The notes beneath the pieces were generated by a model. It did no database searches, was not told the origin of the DNA, and worked only from the letters and a program-made list of their open reading frames with translations. The translations under genes and the position numbers were made by a program. Of a stretch of DNA of 8,435 nucleotides, positions 6,255 through 8,435 are shown piece after piece (position 1 is the first letter of the stretch; every line of letters starts with the position of its first letter). The stretch is from positions 1-8,435 of the forward strand of contig JAEZPW010000030.1 in the NCBI GenBank assembly GCA_023441255.1, in the 5' to 3' direction. This DNA comes from Acidobacteriota bacterium. Its GTDB lineage: Bacteria > Acidobacteriota > Terriglobia > Terriglobales > Acidobacteriaceae.

Positions 6255-6258
6255 ATCA

Positions 6259-6263
6259 ACCTC
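6259..6263 (-). promoter_or_regulatory. Shine-Dalgarno site of the M48-like gene
   Basis: GAGGT on the minus strand, 4 nt before the ATG at 6254. It lies inside the 18-nt gap after the tonB-like stop codon and supports translation of both genes from one transcript. Confidence 0.55.
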
Positions 6264-6272
6264 GGAATCACT

Positions 6273-7373
6273 TCAGTACGCCAACTGAAAGACGACATGG
6301 ATCATTGCCGAGGAATCGACCGGCTGCCCGTCGCGCTTTGCCGGCTTAAACCGGATGCGTTCTGCGGCGCGCACGGCGGCCTCATCCAGACCATGACCCA
6401 ATCCGCGAACGACATGGCCTACGTGCACCGAACCGGTCGCGGAGAAAAGAACTTCAAGAACGACTTCACCCTCCAACTTCAGGGCCCGGGCCTCCTCCGT
6501 ATAGACCGGCTGAGGCTTGGAAATAATCTCGACCGCACTTGCGGGAGAAATCGGGACAGGCGCTGAGGCGCGCACCATGCGAGGCTGTTCGGGTGTCGGG
6601 CGCGAGTCTCCGAAACCGCTCTGCTGGATGGAGCCGCGAGCGACCGTGCCGCCGACCACTCGGCCCGGATTCGAAGTAGCCACGCCGTTACCGAAGCCCG
6701 CGCTGGCAATCGTGCCGCGCATGCCCTTGGTGCCGCCCGTGCCGTTTCCCTGGCCAGGACCACCCGGCAGGTCAAATGAGCCCATCGCCGCGGCGACGAG
6801 TTTGCCCTTGCCATCGCCTACGCCCTTAATGCCATTCGGGTCGCCGAAACCACCGGTCTGCACGTCACGCGCTTTCACGTTCTGCAGAGAGGGCACGGCG
6901 GAGCTTCCGGAAGAAAACGACCCAGTCTGCGGTGCGGGAACAGGCCTTGCTGCGGCCATGACGGGCGCCGCAGGAGAAGAGAACTGGCCGACTTGCGGGA
7001 CGCGCGGCGCAGCAGGAATCGCGGGTGCCTTTTGCTCGAGAATCGGAACCTTGGTTTCCGCCACGATGCGCGGCGGTTGAACGATCGGAGCTTTTACGCG
7101 GGCTTCAAAAAGCCGGTCGAGTTCGGGCTTGGACGGCGGAGCGATCTTAACAACCTGCTGGGGCGGAACGGGATGCACGCTGGGCGCGTCTGGCGCGAGT
7201 TCGATGACGTTGTAATGCCTGTTCGTGGTCAGCAACACCTGCGGCTGAATCACGCCAATATGGGCAAGCAGGGCCACGCCGACAGCCTGCACGGCGAAAC
7301 TGATGGCAAGCGCGGACCAGCGAGGCTTGCGTTCGCCGACGAAAGTAAATTCCATTTGACCGGGATCTGCCAT
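6273..7373 (-). CDS. TonB family protein (energy transducer-like)
   Basis: A 366-residue inner-membrane protein with the TonB plan: a short cytosolic N-terminus (MADPGQMEFTFVGERKPRW), one membrane segment (about 17-42), a long periplasmic linker and a C-terminal TonB domain (about 281-366). The last contains KPQPVYTEEARALKLEGEVV (286-305), FSATGSVHVGHVVRGLGHGLDEAA and AERIRFKPAKRDGQPV, the usual beta-alpha-beta signature. TonB couples the proton-motive force, through ExbB/ExbD, to outer-membrane transporters; no exbB, exbD or receptor gene is visible here. The linker is Pro-rich at first, then Gly-rich, and carries imperfect repeats: PQ(V/T)G(Q/S)FSS twice (about 127-133 and 148-154) and an R-x-x-...-GFG(D/N) unit three times (GFG at 175-177, 226-228 and 253-255). 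The start chosen is the ATG at 7373 with GGAG 9 nt before it; an in-frame GTG at 7394 would add seven residues but has no Shine-Dalgarno. It could serve a partner other than a classical siderophore receptor. Confidence 0.87.
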   Translation of the reverse strand: MADPGQMEFTFVGERKPRWSALAISFAVQAVGVALLAHIGVIQPQVLLTTNRHYNVIELAPDAPSVHPVPPQQVVKIAPPSKPELDRLFEARVKAPIVQPPRIVAETKVPILEQKAPAIPAAPRVPQVGQFSSPAAPVMAAARPVPAPQTGSFSSGSSAVPSLQNVKARDVQTGGFGDPNGIKGVGDGKGKLVAAAMGSFDLPGGPGQGNGTGGTKGMRGTIASAGFGNGVATSNPGRVVGGTVARGSIQQSGFGDSRPTPEQPRMVRASAPVPISPASAVEIISKPQPVYTEEARALKLEGEVVLEVLFSATGSVHVGHVVRGLGHGLDEAAVRAAERIRFKPAKRDGQPVDSSAMIHVVFQLAY

Positions 7374-7581
7374 CAGTGCGTGCTCCACTCCCACGGTATT
7401 CTCGGTGCGGTTGGCAATCCGGGTAAACGTTTCGGAAGTGGGGCGAGGACAATGTCCGGGTGGTTCGTCTTAAGTAACGTGACCTTGTGCCAATGAGCTG
7501 ACGGTCCGTGAGTAACTGTCGCGGACGTGATCGCAACTCCCGCGGGAAGAGCGCGGCATAGGACGTGTGATCAGTAAGGCA
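7374..7581 (-). promoter_or_regulatory. Gap between the permease and tonB-like genes, likely promoter region
   Basis: These 208 nt lie between the permease stop and the tonB-like start, both on the minus strand. The gap is long enough for the tonB-like/M48-like pair to have its own promoter, but I found no clear sigma-70 or sigma-54 site. TCCCGCGGGA is a 10-bp palindrome close to the permease stop, with no T-run, so termination of the permease transcript is not shown either. Confidence 0.3.
7383..7386 (-). promoter_or_regulatory. Shine-Dalgarno deciding the tonB-like start
   Basis: GGAG on the minus strand, 9 nt before the ATG at 7373, with a second GGGAG (7388-7392) just upstream. It favours ATG 7373 over the in-frame GTG at 7394. 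Confidence 0.5.
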
Positions 7582-8435
7582 TCACTGTGAAGTGCGGCTC
7601 TTCGCTGTTTTGAAATACGCAAACACCGGGATGCCGGCGAGGATGACAATCAATCCGATGATCGAATTGCGCAGGTTTGCCTTGAACGTGTAGACGAGCA
7701 GCACGGCTGACGCGGCGACGAAGAGCGCGGGAACGAGCGGGTATCCCCATACGCGGTACGGGCGATCCGCGTTGGGCTCTTTCCGGCGGAAGATGAAAAC
7801 AGTCGAGGCGGCCAGCATGTAGAAAAGCCACTCGGCGAAAAGCGTCAACGAGAATAGTTCGCTGAAGGTGCTGGCGAGCAGGAGCAAAGCGATCGCCAGG
7901 ACGGCCTGCACGATGATGGCGTTGGACGGAGTGCGAAAACGCGGGTGCACTTGCGCGAGCGCGTGGAAGAAGTAGCCGTCGCGCGAAACTGCGAACGGAA
8001 CGCGGGCGCCGGTCATGGTGCTGCCGTTCAGGGTGACAATCATCGAAAGCGCCATGCCGGCGGAAACGATGGCGGCGCCGAGCGTGCCGAGAACGAGGTA
8101 CATCACCTGAGACGCGGGGCGATCCGATGCGGCGACGGCGCTGGCCGGCATGACGTACTGCACGGCGGCATTGACGAGGATGTAGAGCACGGCAACGGTG
8201 GCAACGCCGGCAATCAACGCGATCGGCAGGCTGCGCTGCGGGTTGCGGATCTCGGCGGAGACGGTCGTGACCAGGTTCCAGCCGTCGTAAGCCCAGAGTG
8301 CGGCAATGAGTGCAGCCATGAAGCCGGCGAAGCCCCCGGGGATGTAGGGGAGACCGGAATCGGGCGGCAGGTTTGCGTTGGGTCCGGTGAACGTGGTGTG
8401 GAAGTTGGCGAAGCTGCCATGAACGTAACTGAAGC
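7582..8435 (-). CDS. APC-family amino acid permease, 3' part (5' end outside the window)
   Basis: An integral inner-membrane transporter of the amino acid-polyamine-organocation superfamily, most like the LAT/SteT-type exchangers. The frame stays open to the right edge, so the last 283 residues are visible and the N-terminal half (the first several membrane segments) is missing. Seen, numbered from the edge: an extracytoplasmic loop (1-32); a membrane segment with ALWAYDGWN (45-53), the typical TM6 unwound region; EIRNPQRSLP (61-70); membrane segments near 70-91, 110-133, 172-189, 195-215, 233-250 and 257-274; the cytosolic motif ARVPFAVSRDGYF (143-155); RTPSNAI (167-173); and RPYRVWGYPLVPALF (224-238) before the last two helices. 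These are standard family motifs. The substrate cannot be read from sequence; neutral amino acids are the usual ones for this group. It ends 208 nt before the tonB-like start on the same strand. Confidence 0.9.
   Translation of the reverse strand, partial: FSYVHGSFANFHTTFTGPNANLPPDSGLPYIPGGFAGFMAALIAALWAYDGWNLVTTVSAEIRNPQRSLPIALIAGVATVAVLYILVNAAVQYVMPASAVAASDRPASQVMYLVLGTLGAAIVSAGMALSMIVTLNGSTMTGARVPFAVSRDGYFFHALAQVHPRFRTPSNAIIVQAVLAIALLLLASTFSELFSLTLFAEWLFYMLAASTVFIFRRKEPNADRPYRVWGYPLVPALFVAASAVLLVYTFKANLRNSIIGLIVILAGIPVFAYFKTAKSRTSQ

Noticed and set aside
6517..7080. Plus-strand open frame of 187 codons opposite the tonB-like gene
   Set aside because: Its Pro/Gly/Ala-rich composition mirrors the Gly/Pro-rich linker on the other strand, so it is a shadow frame.
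7470..7493. TTGGCAC on the minus strand upstream of the tonB-like gene, considered as a sigma-54 -24 element
   Set aside because: The expected GC of the -12 element is not at the right spacing, and no sigma-70 -10 box fits either.

Overview
The window is GC-rich bacterial chromosomal DNA from a diderm (Gram-negative-type) organism. The style of the proteins suggests an Acidobacteriota-like lineage: a glycine-rich TonB with a short single-anchor N-terminus, an M48-like envelope protein with a LolA-like front half, and palindromic intergenic repeats. That taxonomic call is inference from memory of similar gene sets, not from a search. I see no rRNA, tRNA, CRISPR array, insertion sequence or phage gene. 

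Layout: (1) 1-1881, minus strand: rsmA (16S rRNA dimethyladenosine transferase) followed by a MEMO1/AmmeMemoRadiSam-B family gene; between them lie two tandem palindromic units (891-967). (2) 1882-2068: a divergent intergenic region. (3) 2069-3541, plus strand: glgA, glycogen synthase, apparently monocistronic. (4) 3542-4559: about 1 kb with no convincing gene, holding a large palindrome (4144-4182), a clear intrinsic terminator that reads on the minus strand (4286-4316), a weaker second one, and small repeats. (5) 4560-7373, minus strand: a two-gene unit made of a TonB-family protein and, 18 nt downstream, a secreted M48-like protein whose zinc motif reads HELAN instead of HExxH. (6) 7582-8435, minus strand: the 3' part of an APC-family amino acid permease that runs off the right edge. 

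How the genes relate: rsmA and glgA are housekeeping and storage genes with no functional link beyond divergence. The tonB-like and M48-like genes are the one close pair; both products act in the envelope (inner membrane/periplasm), and the pair ends at the minus-strand terminator after a 243-nt untranslated stretch. No known multi-gene defence, secretion or biosynthetic system is evident. The most distinctive items are the HELAN pseudo-peptidase paired with TonB, the repeat-built TonB linker, the palindromic doublet beside rsmA, and the structured 1-kb gap.
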